Positions 57,163-64,000 of a stretch of DNA of 64,000 nt are shown here, in pieces. A program made the position numbers and the translations under genes. The notes under the pieces were generated by a model, which did not search any database, was not told the DNA's origin, and worked only from the letters and a program-made list of their open reading frames with translations. The number at the start of each line of letters is the position of its first letter. Position 1 is the first letter of the stretch. The DNA is taken from the NCBI GenBank assembly GCA_035548515.1, contig DASZSW010000010.1, forward strand, positions 1 to 64,000, given 5' to 3'. This stretch comes from DASZQY01 sp035548515 (GTDB lineage: Bacteria; Pseudomonadota; Alphaproteobacteria; Rhizobiales; Kaistiaceae).

Positions 57163-58628
57163 CGCCCCCGCAGCGGCAGCTCCTTCATCGCGAGGAAGCA
57201 CAGGAACCCGACCACCAGCACGGCCGCCGCCGTGCCGAATACGTACTGGAACACCGGCGCCACCGCCGTTCCGTTCGCCGCTGCCTGTGCCACGAGCTGG
57301 TCGAGAGACCCGATCGCAGTTCCGCCGAGACCCAGCCCGCCGAGAAAGATCGCGCCGAATATGGCGACGAAAATGGCGCTGCCGAGCGACCGGAAGAAGT
57401 TGAAGCTCGCCGTCGCCGTGCCGAGCTGGTGCGGCTCCACCGCGTTCTGCACCGACACCGTTGTGACGGGGAAGATCGTGCCGATGCCGAGGCCGGCGAC
57501 GAGGAGCAGAAGCTCGACCGTGAGGAGCGTGAGGTGCGTCGCGGTCAGCGCCAGCAAGATCGTCGCCGCGATGCCGACGACCAGGCCGACCAGTGGCCCG
57601 CGCTTGTAGCGCGGCGTCCACACCATGATGCGGCCGGCGAGCTGGGCGCCGGCGACCGTGCCGCCGGCGAACGCGATGAGCGCCAGTCCGGACTGCGACG
57701 CCGTCAGGCCGATCACTGTCTCGAAATAGATCGGCATGTAGATGGTGAGCGCGACCATCGTGCCGACAACGAAGAAGTTGGACGCAGTGCCGGCCGCGAC
57801 CACCGGATTGAACATCACCGCGAGCGGAACAAAGGGCTCGGCCGCCCTCAGCAGCCGCACAACGAAAAGAATCCACGCGACCAGCGAGAGTGCCAGCAGG
57901 CCGAGGATCTGCGGCGAGCCCCAGGCATACACGCCGCCACCCCACGACAGGGCCAGCAGAAGCGCGACGGTTGCCGCCACCATCAGCACTGCGCCGACGA
58001 TGTCGAGCCGGTGAGGCCGCTCATGCCGTGGCAGCCGCTTGAGTACGCTGTTCGTCATGGCAAGCGCGAGCAAACCGAGCGGGATGTTGATCCAGAAGAT
58101 GAACGACCAGTGCAGCCGCTCGGCGAAGAAGCCCCCGAGGATCGGGCCTGCGATCGAGGATGTGGCGAATACCGAGGCGAAGTACGCCTGGTAGCGCATG
58201 CGCTCCTTTGGGGACACCACGTCGGCGACGATCGTCTGCCCGAGCGCGATAAGCCCGCCGCCGCCCAGGCCCTGGATGAATCGCGCGCCGATCAGGAACC
58301 ACATCGAAGGCGCCAGCGCGCAAAGGATGGAGCCCACGATGAAGATGCTGATGCCGACGAGCAGCACCGCCCGCCGTCCGACGATGTCGGCAAGCTTGCC
58401 GTAGAACGGCGTCACCGCGGTCCCGGAAAGAAGATACGCCGTTACCACCCACGGCAGGTGCTCGAGGTCCTTGAGCTCGTTGCCGATGGTCGGCAGTGCC
58501 GTGGCCACGATCGTCTGGTCGATCGCCGCGAGCAGCATGGCCAGCATGACCCCGATGACGATGCGCCGGATCGAGCTGAGGTCGAGCGGTGCCGCGGTGG
58601 CGGCACGCGGGGGTGCGGTTTCGTTCAT
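57159..58628 (-). CDS. MFS multidrug exporter, EmrB/DHA2 14-helix type
   Basis: This protein of about 489 residues has 14 predicted helices and DHA2 hallmarks: MLAMLLAAIDQTIVATALPTIGNELKDLEHLPWVVTAYLLSGTAVTPFYGKLADIVGRRAVLLVGISIFIVGSILCALAPSMWFLIGARFIQGLGGGGLIALGQTIVADVVSPKERMRYQAYFASVFATSSIAGPILGGFFAERLHWSFIFWINIPLGLLAL. It uses the proton gradient to export hydrophobic compounds. The ATG at 58628 is preferred to a GTG 12 codons upstream. It is convergent with aceB. Confidence 0.93.
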   Translation of the reverse strand: MNETAPPRAATAAPLDLSSIRRIVIGVMLAMLLAAIDQTIVATALPTIGNELKDLEHLPWVVTAYLLSGTAVTPFYGKLADIVGRRAVLLVGISIFIVGSILCALAPSMWFLIGARFIQGLGGGGLIALGQTIVADVVSPKERMRYQAYFASVFATSSIAGPILGGFFAERLHWSFIFWINIPLGLLALAMTNSVLKRLPRHERPHRLDIVGAVLMVAATVALLLALSWGGGVYAWGSPQILGLLALSLVAWILFVVRLLRAAEPFVPLAVMFNPVVAAGTASNFFVVGTMVALTIYMPIYFETVIGLTASQSGLALIAFAGGTVAGAQLAGRIMVWTPRYKRGPLVGLVVGIAATILLALTATHLTLLTVELLLLVAGLGIGTIFPVTTVSVQNAVEPHQLGTATASFNFFRSLGSAIFVAIFGAIFLGGLGLGGTAIGSLDQLVAQAAANGTAVAPVFQYVFGTAAAVLVVGFLCFLAMKELPLRGR

Positions 58629-58684
58629 GGCAGCGGGCCGGCGTTGGGTCGGGAGGAGGGCCACCTGATAGACCCATCGGCCGG

Positions 58685-58715
58685 AAAAACAAAGGCCGCC
58701 CGGTCAGGGCGGCCT
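58685..58715 (-). terminator. Rho-independent terminator after the first L,D-transpeptidase gene
   Basis: On the minus strand, AGGCCGCCC pairs with GGGCGGCCT (58693-58715) around a 5-nt loop and is followed by TTGTTTTT. It lies 28 bp after the transpeptidase stop codon and just before the MFS gene, whose message must start downstream. Confidence 0.88.
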
Positions 58716-58743
58716 ATAAATTTTCAGGCGATGAAGCGAAAGC

Positions 58744-59391
58744 CTACATCACGATGACCTTGGCGCCAACGCGCGCCCGCGAATACAGGTCGATAACATC
58801 GTCGTTGACCAGTCGGATGCAGCCCGACGAGACGTTGAGCCCGATCGTCCACGGCTCGCTCGTGCCGTGAATGCGGAAGCCGGTATCGCCGCCCTTGCCG
58901 TAGAGGTACATCGCACGCGCCCCGAGCGGGTTGCCACGGCCGCCCGCCATGACGAGCGGCAACTTGTGCCCGCGCTTGGCCTCGCGCGCGATCATTTCCT
59001 TTGGCGGATGCCAGGTCGGCCACTCGGCCTTGTTGCCGATGCGCACCGTGCCCTTCCAGCCCATGCCCGTGCGGCCGACGCCGACGCCGTAGCGGATTGC
59101 CTGACCGCCGCCGGTGATGAAATAGAGATAGTGCCGCCCCGTATCGATGATGATCGTGCCCGCGGCCTCGGTCGTGTTGTAGCGCACCAACTGCCGGCGG
59201 AACTCGAGCGGCACCATACGGTTCGGCGACACGTCCTCGGGGTAGAGGGTCTGGCCGTTGTAGCCGCCGTCGCCGGAGAAAAGCTTGCCGAGCGCCTCGA
59301 AGAAGTTGTCGCCCTCTTCGGCCCGCGCCGCGCCGCTGGTCGCGATGGCCGCGCCCATCACCGCCGCCAGGATAAGTTTGCCACCGCGCAT
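58744..59391 (-). CDS. L,D-transpeptidase (YkuD), paralogue 1
   Basis: This 215-residue secreted enzyme has a signal peptide (GGKLILAAVMGAAIATSGAARA), then the YkuD domain (GTIIIDTGRHYLYFITGGGQAIRYGVGVGRTGMGWKG; GNPLGARAMYLYGKGGDTGFRIHGTSEPWTIGLNVSSGCIRLVNDDVIDLYSRARVGAKVIV) with catalytic His and Cys in HGTSEPWTIGLNVSSGCIRL. Such enzymes form 3-3 peptidoglycan crosslinks or attach lipoproteins to peptidoglycan. It is a close relative of the gene 144 bp upstream on the same strand. Confidence 0.94.
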   Translation of the reverse strand: MRGGKLILAAVMGAAIATSGAARAEEGDNFFEALGKLFSGDGGYNGQTLYPEDVSPNRMVPLEFRRQLVRYNTTEAAGTIIIDTGRHYLYFITGGGQAIRYGVGVGRTGMGWKGTVRIGNKAEWPTWHPPKEMIAREAKRGHKLPLVMAGGRGNPLGARAMYLYGKGGDTGFRIHGTSEPWTIGLNVSSGCIRLVNDDVIDLYSRARVGAKVIVM

Positions 59392-59535
59392 GGTCTCAGC
59401 TCCGCCAGTTTGTCCCAGATGCAGAAAACCGTACCGAATCCGCCGCCCGCCGGGCAAGCGCCCTGCGGTCACGCCTTGGTGAAAGGCCCCCAAGAGGCGA
59501 GGAGCGCCGCAGGCGCGACCGGGAAGCAAATAAGA

Positions 59536-60246
59536 CTACAGCACGATGACCTTCGCCCCGACGCTGACCCGCTGGTAGAGGTCCATCACGTCCTCGTTGC
59601 GCATGCGGATGCAACCCGAGGAAACCGCGGTCCCGATGGTCCAGGGCTCGTTGGAACCGTGGATACGGTAGAGCGTGGAACCGAGGTAAAGCGCCCGCGC
59701 GCCGAGCGGATTGTCCGGCCCGCCATCCATATGGCGCGGCAGCTCAGGCTTGCGCTGCAGCATCTCCGGCGGCGGCGTCCAGTCCGGCCACTCGGCCATA
59801 CGGGTCACATGGTGAACGCCGGCCCACTCGAAGCCCGGCCGGCCGACGCCCACGCCGTAGCGCAGCGCCTGGTTGTGACCCATGATCAGGTAGAGGTGGC
59901 GCCCGACGGTATCGATGATCATCGTGCCCGGCTTCTCATCGCTCGGGTACTGGATCACCGCCGGCAAGAACTCCGGCGCCAGCCGATAGCTCCGCACTGC
60001 ATCAGAGGCACCGGGGATGCGGATCAAAGACGGCGTGCCCTGCAGGATCGAGGCGGTCGTCTCATTCGAAACGTTCGGCAGCGCCACCACCGGCTTCTGC
60101 TTGCCCGCCTTCAGCTGGAGCATCCACGGATTGGTGAGGTCGGGGCTGAGGACGGCCGGCGGCGGGTCGAAGATGCTGGCGGCGTGGGCGGAAAAGGGGG
60201 CGAGGGGAGAGAGCCCGATCAGGGCGGCAGCAAGGGTGCGGTTCAT
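59536..60246 (-). CDS. L,D-transpeptidase (YkuD), paralogue 2
   Basis: This 236-residue secreted enzyme has a signal peptide (NRTLAAALIGLSPLAPFSAHAAS) and a YkuD domain ending in GARALYLGSTLYRIHGSNEPWTIGTAVSSGCIRMRNEDVMDLYQRVSVGAKVIVL. The catalytic Cys is in SSGCIRM. The N-terminal 80 residues (DPPPAVLSPDLTNPWMLQLKAGKQKPVVALPNVSNETTASILQGTPSLIRIPG) differ from paralogue 1, so the two probably act on different substrates or places. The tandem arrangement points to an old gene duplication. Confidence 0.93.
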   Translation of the reverse strand: MNRTLAAALIGLSPLAPFSAHAASIFDPPPAVLSPDLTNPWMLQLKAGKQKPVVALPNVSNETTASILQGTPSLIRIPGASDAVRSYRLAPEFLPAVIQYPSDEKPGTMIIDTVGRHLYLIMGHNQALRYGVGVGRPGFEWAGVHHVTRMAEWPDWTPPPEMLQRKPELPRHMDGGPDNPLGARALYLGSTLYRIHGSNEPWTIGTAVSSGCIRMRNEDVMDLYQRVSVGAKVIVL

Positions 60247-60350
60247 CGGCCTACTCGGTACAAGGATGGCGCGGGGCAAGCGGCTGCTGCCGCTTCGTGG
60301 CGGCCGAAACTTTATGCTGTGCCGGATAACGAAGGGTTACGGAGGGGCGC

Positions 60351-60980
60351 GTGAGTGACGGTCTGATCGTCGGCGATGACGGCAAACGCCGCTGCGGCTG
60401 GGGCGGCTCGACGCCGAACTACATCCCCTACCACGACAACGAATGGGGCCGCCCGGTCACCGACGACAAGCGCCTGTTCGAGAAAATCTGCCTCGAAGGC
60501 TTCCAGTCCGGCCTGTCGTGGCTGACGATCCTGAGGAAGCGCGAAAACTTCCGCCGCGCCTTCGCCGGCTTCGACATCGACAAGGTCGCCAGGTTCACGG
60601 CCCGCGACGTGACGCGCTTGCTCAAAGACGAAGGCATCATCCGCCATCGCGGCAAGATCGAATCGACCATCAACAACGCCAAGCGCGCTCAGGAACTCCG
60701 CGAAGAATTCGGCAGCCTCGCCGCCTATTTCTGGAGCCACGAGCCGCCGAAGAAAGACCGACCGAAGAAAATGGACGCCGCCACGCTCCGCGCCATGCCA
60801 ACATCTCCGGCGTCGATCGCGCTGTCCAAGGACCTGAAGAAACGCGGCTGGAGCTTCGTCGGCCCCACCACCGTCTACGCCTTCATGCAGGCAATGGGCC
60901 TGGTCAACGACCACCTCGAAGGCTGCCACTGCCGGATGGAGGTTGAGAAGCTCAGGCGGAATTTCGTGCGGCCGAAATGA
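60351..60980 (+). CDS. tag: DNA-3-methyladenine glycosylase I
   Basis: This 209-residue helical base-excision enzyme removes 3-methyladenine from alkylated DNA. Family features: RCGWGGSTPNYIPYHDNEWGRPVTDDKRLFEKICLEGFQSGLSWLTILRKRENFRRAFAGFDIDKVARF, GIIRHRGKIESTINNAKRAQEL and the zinc-binding C-terminus NDHLEGCHCR, with Cys15 and His28 of the N-terminus as the other zinc ligands (the Tag zinc snap). It starts with GTG. It is divergent from the L,D-transpeptidase 2 gene and convergent with hisG. Confidence 0.95.
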   Translation: MSDGLIVGDDGKRRCGWGGSTPNYIPYHDNEWGRPVTDDKRLFEKICLEGFQSGLSWLTILRKRENFRRAFAGFDIDKVARFTARDVTRLLKDEGIIRHRGKIESTINNAKRAQELREEFGSLAAYFWSHEPPKKDRPKKMDAATLRAMPTSPASIALSKDLKKRGWSFVGPTTVYAFMQAMGLVNDHLEGCHCRMEVEKLRRNFVRPK

Positions 60981-60987
60981 CGACGAC

Positions 60988-61082
60988 TGTCATCCCCGCG
61001 AAGGCGGGGATCCAGTAACCGCCGTCAATGCAGAACTTGCACCGCAGGCGGATACTGGGTCCCCGCCTTCGCGGGGATGACA
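60988..61082. repeat. Large inverted repeat (30-bp arms) between tag and hisG
   Basis: The left arm TGTCATCCCCGCGAAGGCGG... (60988-61017) and the right arm (61053-61082) are reverse complements at 29 of 30 positions, enclosing 35 bp. It sits in the convergent gap directly behind both genes and could end transcription from either side. It shares the TGTCATCC opening with the element at 44415. Confidence 0.92.
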
Positions 61083-61090
61083 GAACAGAA

Positions 61091-61789
61091 CTACCCCACC
61101 ACCGCCTTCAGCTTCCCGACAATCGCCGCATACGCCTTCCGCTGCTCGCGCCCCCACCGCGCCGCCTTGCTCGCGACGAGGTGCGCCTCCGACGACAGGA
61201 TCAGCCCGTCGCTGAGCGTCTTCAGCCCGTTGGCGTGGAGTGTCGCGCCGGTCGAGGTGATGTCGACGATGAGGTCGGCAGCCCCCGAAGCCGGCGCGCC
61301 CTCGGTCGCCCCGAGGCTTTCCACGATGCGATAGTCGGCGATGCCGTGTCCGGCAAAGAAGCGCCGCGTGATGTTGATGTATTTGGTCGCGACCGTCAGC
61401 CGCCGTCCGTGGCGCGGCCGGAACGATGCGGCGACATCGTCGAGATCCTCCATCGTCTCGACGTCGAGCCACGGCTCCGGCACCGCGACGACGACGTCGC
61501 AGCGCCCAAACCCGAGCGGCAGCGTCAGCGTCGCGCGCCCGTCGCCGACGCTCTCCTCGACCTGGTCGCGCCCGGTGATGCCCGCGTGTACGTTGCCCGC
61601 GCCGATCTCGCGCGCGATCTCCGGCGCCGACAGCAGCGCCACCTCGACGCCGGGCAGCGCCTCGATGCGGCTGCGGTAGCTGCGCTTGGCGCCCGGCGCG
61701 AGCGGCAGTCCGGCACGCGCGAACAGCGCCGTCGCATCAGCCTGCAGCCGTCCCTTCGACGGCACGGCGAGGATCAGCGGCGCGCTCAT
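61091..61789 (-). CDS. hisG: ATP phosphoribosyltransferase catalytic subunit, short form
   Basis: This 232-residue short-form HisG catalyses the first step of histidine synthesis and has LILAVPSKGRLQADATALFARAG, HAGITGRDQVEESVG, RLTVATKYINITRRFFAGHGI, YRIVESLGATEGAPASGAADLIVDITSTGATLHANGLKTLSDG. The C-terminal ACT-like domain of long HisG is absent, which is why HisZ is needed. Its start overlaps the hisZ stop by 4 bp. Terminal position in the hisS-hisZ-hisG operon. Confidence 0.95.
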   Translation of the reverse strand: MSAPLILAVPSKGRLQADATALFARAGLPLAPGAKRSYRSRIEALPGVEVALLSAPEIAREIGAGNVHAGITGRDQVEESVGDGRATLTLPLGFGRCDVVVAVPEPWLDVETMEDLDDVAASFRPRHGRRLTVATKYINITRRFFAGHGIADYRIVESLGATEGAPASGAADLIVDITSTGATLHANGLKTLSDGLILSSEAHLVASKAARWGREQRKAYAAIVGKLKAVVG

Positions 61790-62868
61790 CGCCGCGCCTC
61801 CTTGCCGATGCGATCGAGCCACACCGAGAAGCCGACCGCCGGCACCGCCGCCGTCGCGTCGCCAATGTGCGCCGTCATCGAGTCATAACGGCCACCGCCG
61901 ATCGCGGGGCCGCCTTTGCCGCGGCCCGGCACCTCGAACACGAAGCCGGTGTAATAATCGAGCCGCCGCCCGAAATCGGCGGCGAAGGCGAGGCCATCGA
62001 CGTCGATGCCATGCGCCGCGAATGCATCGATGCGCTTGGCGAATGTGTCGAGCGCAGCGCCCAGCTTCAGCTTCTCACGATCGGCAAGTGCGCGGAGCGC
62101 CGCCAGCGACTTCGCCGGCGTACCCGCCACCTTGAGGAACGCGCCGAGCGTCGCCGCCGTCCGCTTCGGGATGCCGTGCGCCAGCGCCGCCTTGGCAACG
62201 AACCGCTCCGCGATCTCGTCGACGCTGCGCCCGCCGGCCTCGCCAAGCCCCGTCGTCGCGAAACGCTCCGCCACGGCCGCCTTCACCGCGGCAACGTCCG
62301 CATCCTCGAGTTCGGAACGCTGCGGGCCCGACTTCGCGTGGCCGTTGGTGAGAAACGCCTTCAGCCGTTTCGTATCGCCGAACGCCCGTGCCAGCCGCTG
62401 CCGCCATGGCGCACTGAGGTCCAGCGTATCGAGCAGCGCTGCGAACAGCGCCGAGTCGCCGATCCTCACCTGTGGCCGCTTCAGCCCGTAGAGTTTCGCC
62501 ACCGACAGCGCCAGCTTCAGCATATCGGCATCGGCCGCCACGCGATCGACGCGCCCCAGCGATTCCACGCCCGCCTGGATGAATTCGCCACTCTCGCCCG
62601 GCCGCACGCGAAACACCGGCCCGACGTAAGCGTAGTTCGCCTTCCGCTTCGCCGCGCCGGTCGCCAGATGGTGCAGCGAAACGGGAATGGTGAAATCGGG
62701 CCTCAGCGCCAATTCCTCGCCGCCCTCCGCGCTGGTGAGATAGAGCTGCCGCCGCAACTCCTCGCCGGCCAGCTCGACGAACACGCGCGCCGGATAGACG
62801 ATCGGCAACTCGACGAAGCGATAGCCTGCATCCGCCAGAAGAGAACGCAGACGCGCCGTGTCGCTCAC
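61786..62868 (-). CDS. hisZ: ATP phosphoribosyltransferase regulatory subunit
   Basis: This 360-residue, catalytically inactive HisRS paralogue forms the hetero-octamer with short HisG and mediates histidine feedback. Recognisable features: the class II core LRSLLADAGYRFVELPIVYPARVFVELAGEELRRQLYLTSAEGGEELALRPDFTIPVSLHHLAT, and FAADFGRRLDYYTGFVFEVPGRGKGGPAIGGGRYDSMTAHIGDATAAVPAVGFSVWLDRI. It overlaps hisS by 4 bp and hisG by 4 bp, so all three are tightly coupled. Confidence 0.95.
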   Translation of the reverse strand: MSDTARLRSLLADAGYRFVELPIVYPARVFVELAGEELRRQLYLTSAEGGEELALRPDFTIPVSLHHLATGAAKRKANYAYVGPVFRVRPGESGEFIQAGVESLGRVDRVAADADMLKLALSVAKLYGLKRPQVRIGDSALFAALLDTLDLSAPWRQRLARAFGDTKRLKAFLTNGHAKSGPQRSELEDADVAAVKAAVAERFATTGLGEAGGRSVDEIAERFVAKAALAHGIPKRTAATLGAFLKVAGTPAKSLAALRALADREKLKLGAALDTFAKRIDAFAAHGIDVDGLAFAADFGRRLDYYTGFVFEVPGRGKGGPAIGGGRYDSMTAHIGDATAAVPAVGFSVWLDRIGKEARR

Positions 62869-64000
62869 GGCCGCCGCTCGCCACGCCCGAGCATGCGGTT
62901 CACCGCCTCTACCAGCTTGCCCTCGGGCACTTCTTCCTGCCCCGGCCGCGCCTCGCGATACTGGTCGTGATCGGCCATGCCGGCGGCGAGCTCCTTGCCG
63001 ACGCGCATGTCCTTGATCTGCACGACACCCTTCGCCTTCTCGTCGCCGCCCTGGATGATGGCGAGCGGCGCGTCGCGACGGTCGGCATACTTCATCTGCG
63101 CCTTCATGCCGGAATCGCCGAGGTACATCTCGGCCGCGACGTCCGCGCGCCGAAGGTCCGCGACCATCTTCTGGTAGTCGCCGACGCGCGCCTTATCCAT
63201 CACCAGCACGACGACCGGCCCGCCGCCCGCCTTCGCATCGAGCCGCCCCAGCGCTGACAGCGCCGCCTGCAGTCGCGACACGCCGATCGAGAAGCCGACG
63301 GCCGGCACGTTCTCCTTCATGAACCGCCCGACGAGCCCATCGTAGCGCCCGCCGCCACCGACCGAGCCGAACACCACCGGCTGGCCCTTCTCGTTAGGGA
63401 TCTCCGCCAGCAGTTCGGCTTCGAACACGGGACCGGTGTAATACTCGAGCCCGCGGACAACGGAATGATCAATCTTAATTCGTGTAGAGTCGTACCCGGC
63501 GCGGGCAACCAACTCCTCTATCGTCTGGAGTTCATTCTGAGCTTCCAGAAGCAGCCTAGTGGACGCGGCGCGCGCCGTGATCTCCGGGCCGACAAATGTG
63601 GTGTTCCCATATTCTCCAGCACCCCGCGCCTTGATGTATTCGAGGAACGCGTTAGACGGCCTTATTTGCACCGCATCACCTACAACGCGAAAGCCGCCGC
63701 TTCGGCTTGATGTGGTGACGGCTAAGATAGAAGTGTTTGCTTCGTCGCTAAGGCCGGCACCGCTGGTGAAGTCGCCGCTCTCATCTTTTCTCCCGCGCCC
63801 AAGCAGATCGAACACACCCCCAACACCCAGACGGTCAAGCTTGTCGATCGCGCGGAGAATACTAAGCGCCTTGTCCTTATCGTTAGGCGCAAACGCCTCC
63901 ATCACGCCATCCAGCACCTTCCGCGAGTTCACCTTGATCACATACTGCCCGCGCGGGATGCCGACTTCCTCCAGCGTGTCCGCCGCCATCATGCAGATCT
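62865..64000 (-). CDS. hisS: Histidyl-tRNA synthetase (N-terminal end cut by the window)
   Basis: About 378 residues are visible; the first part of the catalytic domain lies beyond base 64000. Seen: the HisRS motif RIKIDHSVVRGLEYYTGPVFEAELL, the GGGGRYDGLVGRFMKENVPAVGFSIGVSRL motif 3 region, and a C-terminal anticodon-binding domain (VVVLVMDKARVGDYQKMVADLRRADVAAEMYLGDSGMKAQMKYADRRDAPLAIIQGGDEKAKGVVQIKDM). It charges tRNA-His, whose unusual gene is at 14318. Bases from about 63420 to 63960 are clearly AT-richer (about 57 percent GC by hand count) than the 3' part (about 70), so the gene looks like a mosaic. Confidence 0.94.
   Translation of the reverse strand, partial: ICMMAADTLEEVGIPRGQYVIKVNSRKVLDGVMEAFAPNDKDKALSILRAIDKLDRLGVGGVFDLLGRGRKDESGDFTSGAGLSDEANTSILAVTTSSRSGGFRVVGDAVQIRPSNAFLEYIKARGAGEYGNTTFVGPEITARAASTRLLLEAQNELQTIEELVARAGYDSTRIKIDHSVVRGLEYYTGPVFEAELLAEIPNEKGQPVVFGSVGGGGRYDGLVGRFMKENVPAVGFSIGVSRLQAALSALGRLDAKAGGGPVVVLVMDKARVGDYQKMVADLRRADVAAEMYLGDSGMKAQMKYADRRDAPLAIIQGGDEKAKGVVQIKDMRVGKELAAGMADHDQYREARPGQEEVPEGKLVEAVNRMLGRGERRP

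Noticed and set aside
54148..57945. A 1265-codon open frame on the minus strand
   Set aside because: It runs antisense through glcF, aceB and part of the MFS gene, whose products have complete family motifs. Long antisense frames are expected at this GC content, and it has no family text and no start signal.
56658..58757. A 699-codon open frame on the plus strand
   Set aside because: Overlaps the end of aceB in another frame and is antisense to the MFS exporter; very rich in Arg, Asp and Glu, typical of shadow frames.

Overview
The window is a typical chromosomal stretch of a high-GC alphaproteobacterium, most likely of the order Hyphomicrobiales (Rhizobiales). The evidence is the hisS-hisZ-hisG operon with short-form HisG, a PdhS/PleC-type cytoplasmic histidine kinase, phasin genes, a DUF1127 protein, an acetoacetyl-CoA synthetase, many dispersed GC-rich palindromic intergenic repeats, and a tRNA-His that lacks the encoded G-1 and carries A73, a trait described for part of the alphaproteobacteria. 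Gene density is high, with many ATGA overlaps and three convergent pairs with overlapping stop codons. There is no rRNA, no CRISPR array and no intact insertion sequence.

Layout. 0-1 kb: end of a PotH/PotI-type polyamine ABC transporter. 1-2 kb: ArsR regulator plus SRPBCC protein, with a 20-bp palindromic operator lying on the ArsR start codon. 2-4.2 kb: EF-hand protein, ECF sigma factor, anti-sigma-like membrane protein and periplasmic metal-sensor-like protein in one operon. 4.3-14.2 kb: AsmA protein, acetoacetyl-CoA synthetase, TadG-like vWA protein, PdhS-like kinase and two phasins (polyhydroxybutyrate metabolism). 14.3-24.3 kb: tRNA-His, a large autotransporter with a duplicated passenger, a TIGR03032 protein, an MFS exporter with a divergent LysR regulator, a DUF4386 protein, a dihaem cytochrome c and a DTW tRNA-modification enzyme. 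24.5-28.7 kb: sensor kinase, receiver and receiver-GGDEF-EAL operon. 28.8-40.9 kb: hypotheticals, a ThDP enzyme, a GNAT protein, an FAD monooxygenase, xseA, rsmE, gshA, DUF1127, LysR and a peroxiredoxin.

41.0-43.8 kb is a small, AT-richer, probably acquired island: a stand-alone Cas2/SinR-like protein plus an unknown protein on one strand, and on the other a sigma-70-like protein translationally coupled to a protein that joins a helical N-terminal domain to an ImmA/IrrE metallopeptidase. An 11-bp perfect inverted repeat sits between the two arms. This is the best candidate here for an uncharacterised regulatory or defence-like module. It is followed by about 0.9 kb of non-coding, highly structured sequence.

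44.7-64 kb is metabolic: a PPP-type phosphatase, a class I amidotransferase, an amino-acid ABC binding protein and permease without an ATPase, lutABC facing away from glcDEF (lactate/glycolate oxidation), malate synthase A (using the glyoxylate that glycolate oxidase makes), an MFS pump, two tandem L,D-transpeptidases, tag, and hisG-hisZ-hisS, with hisS cut by the window edge. All functional names come from reading translated motifs. No database search was run.
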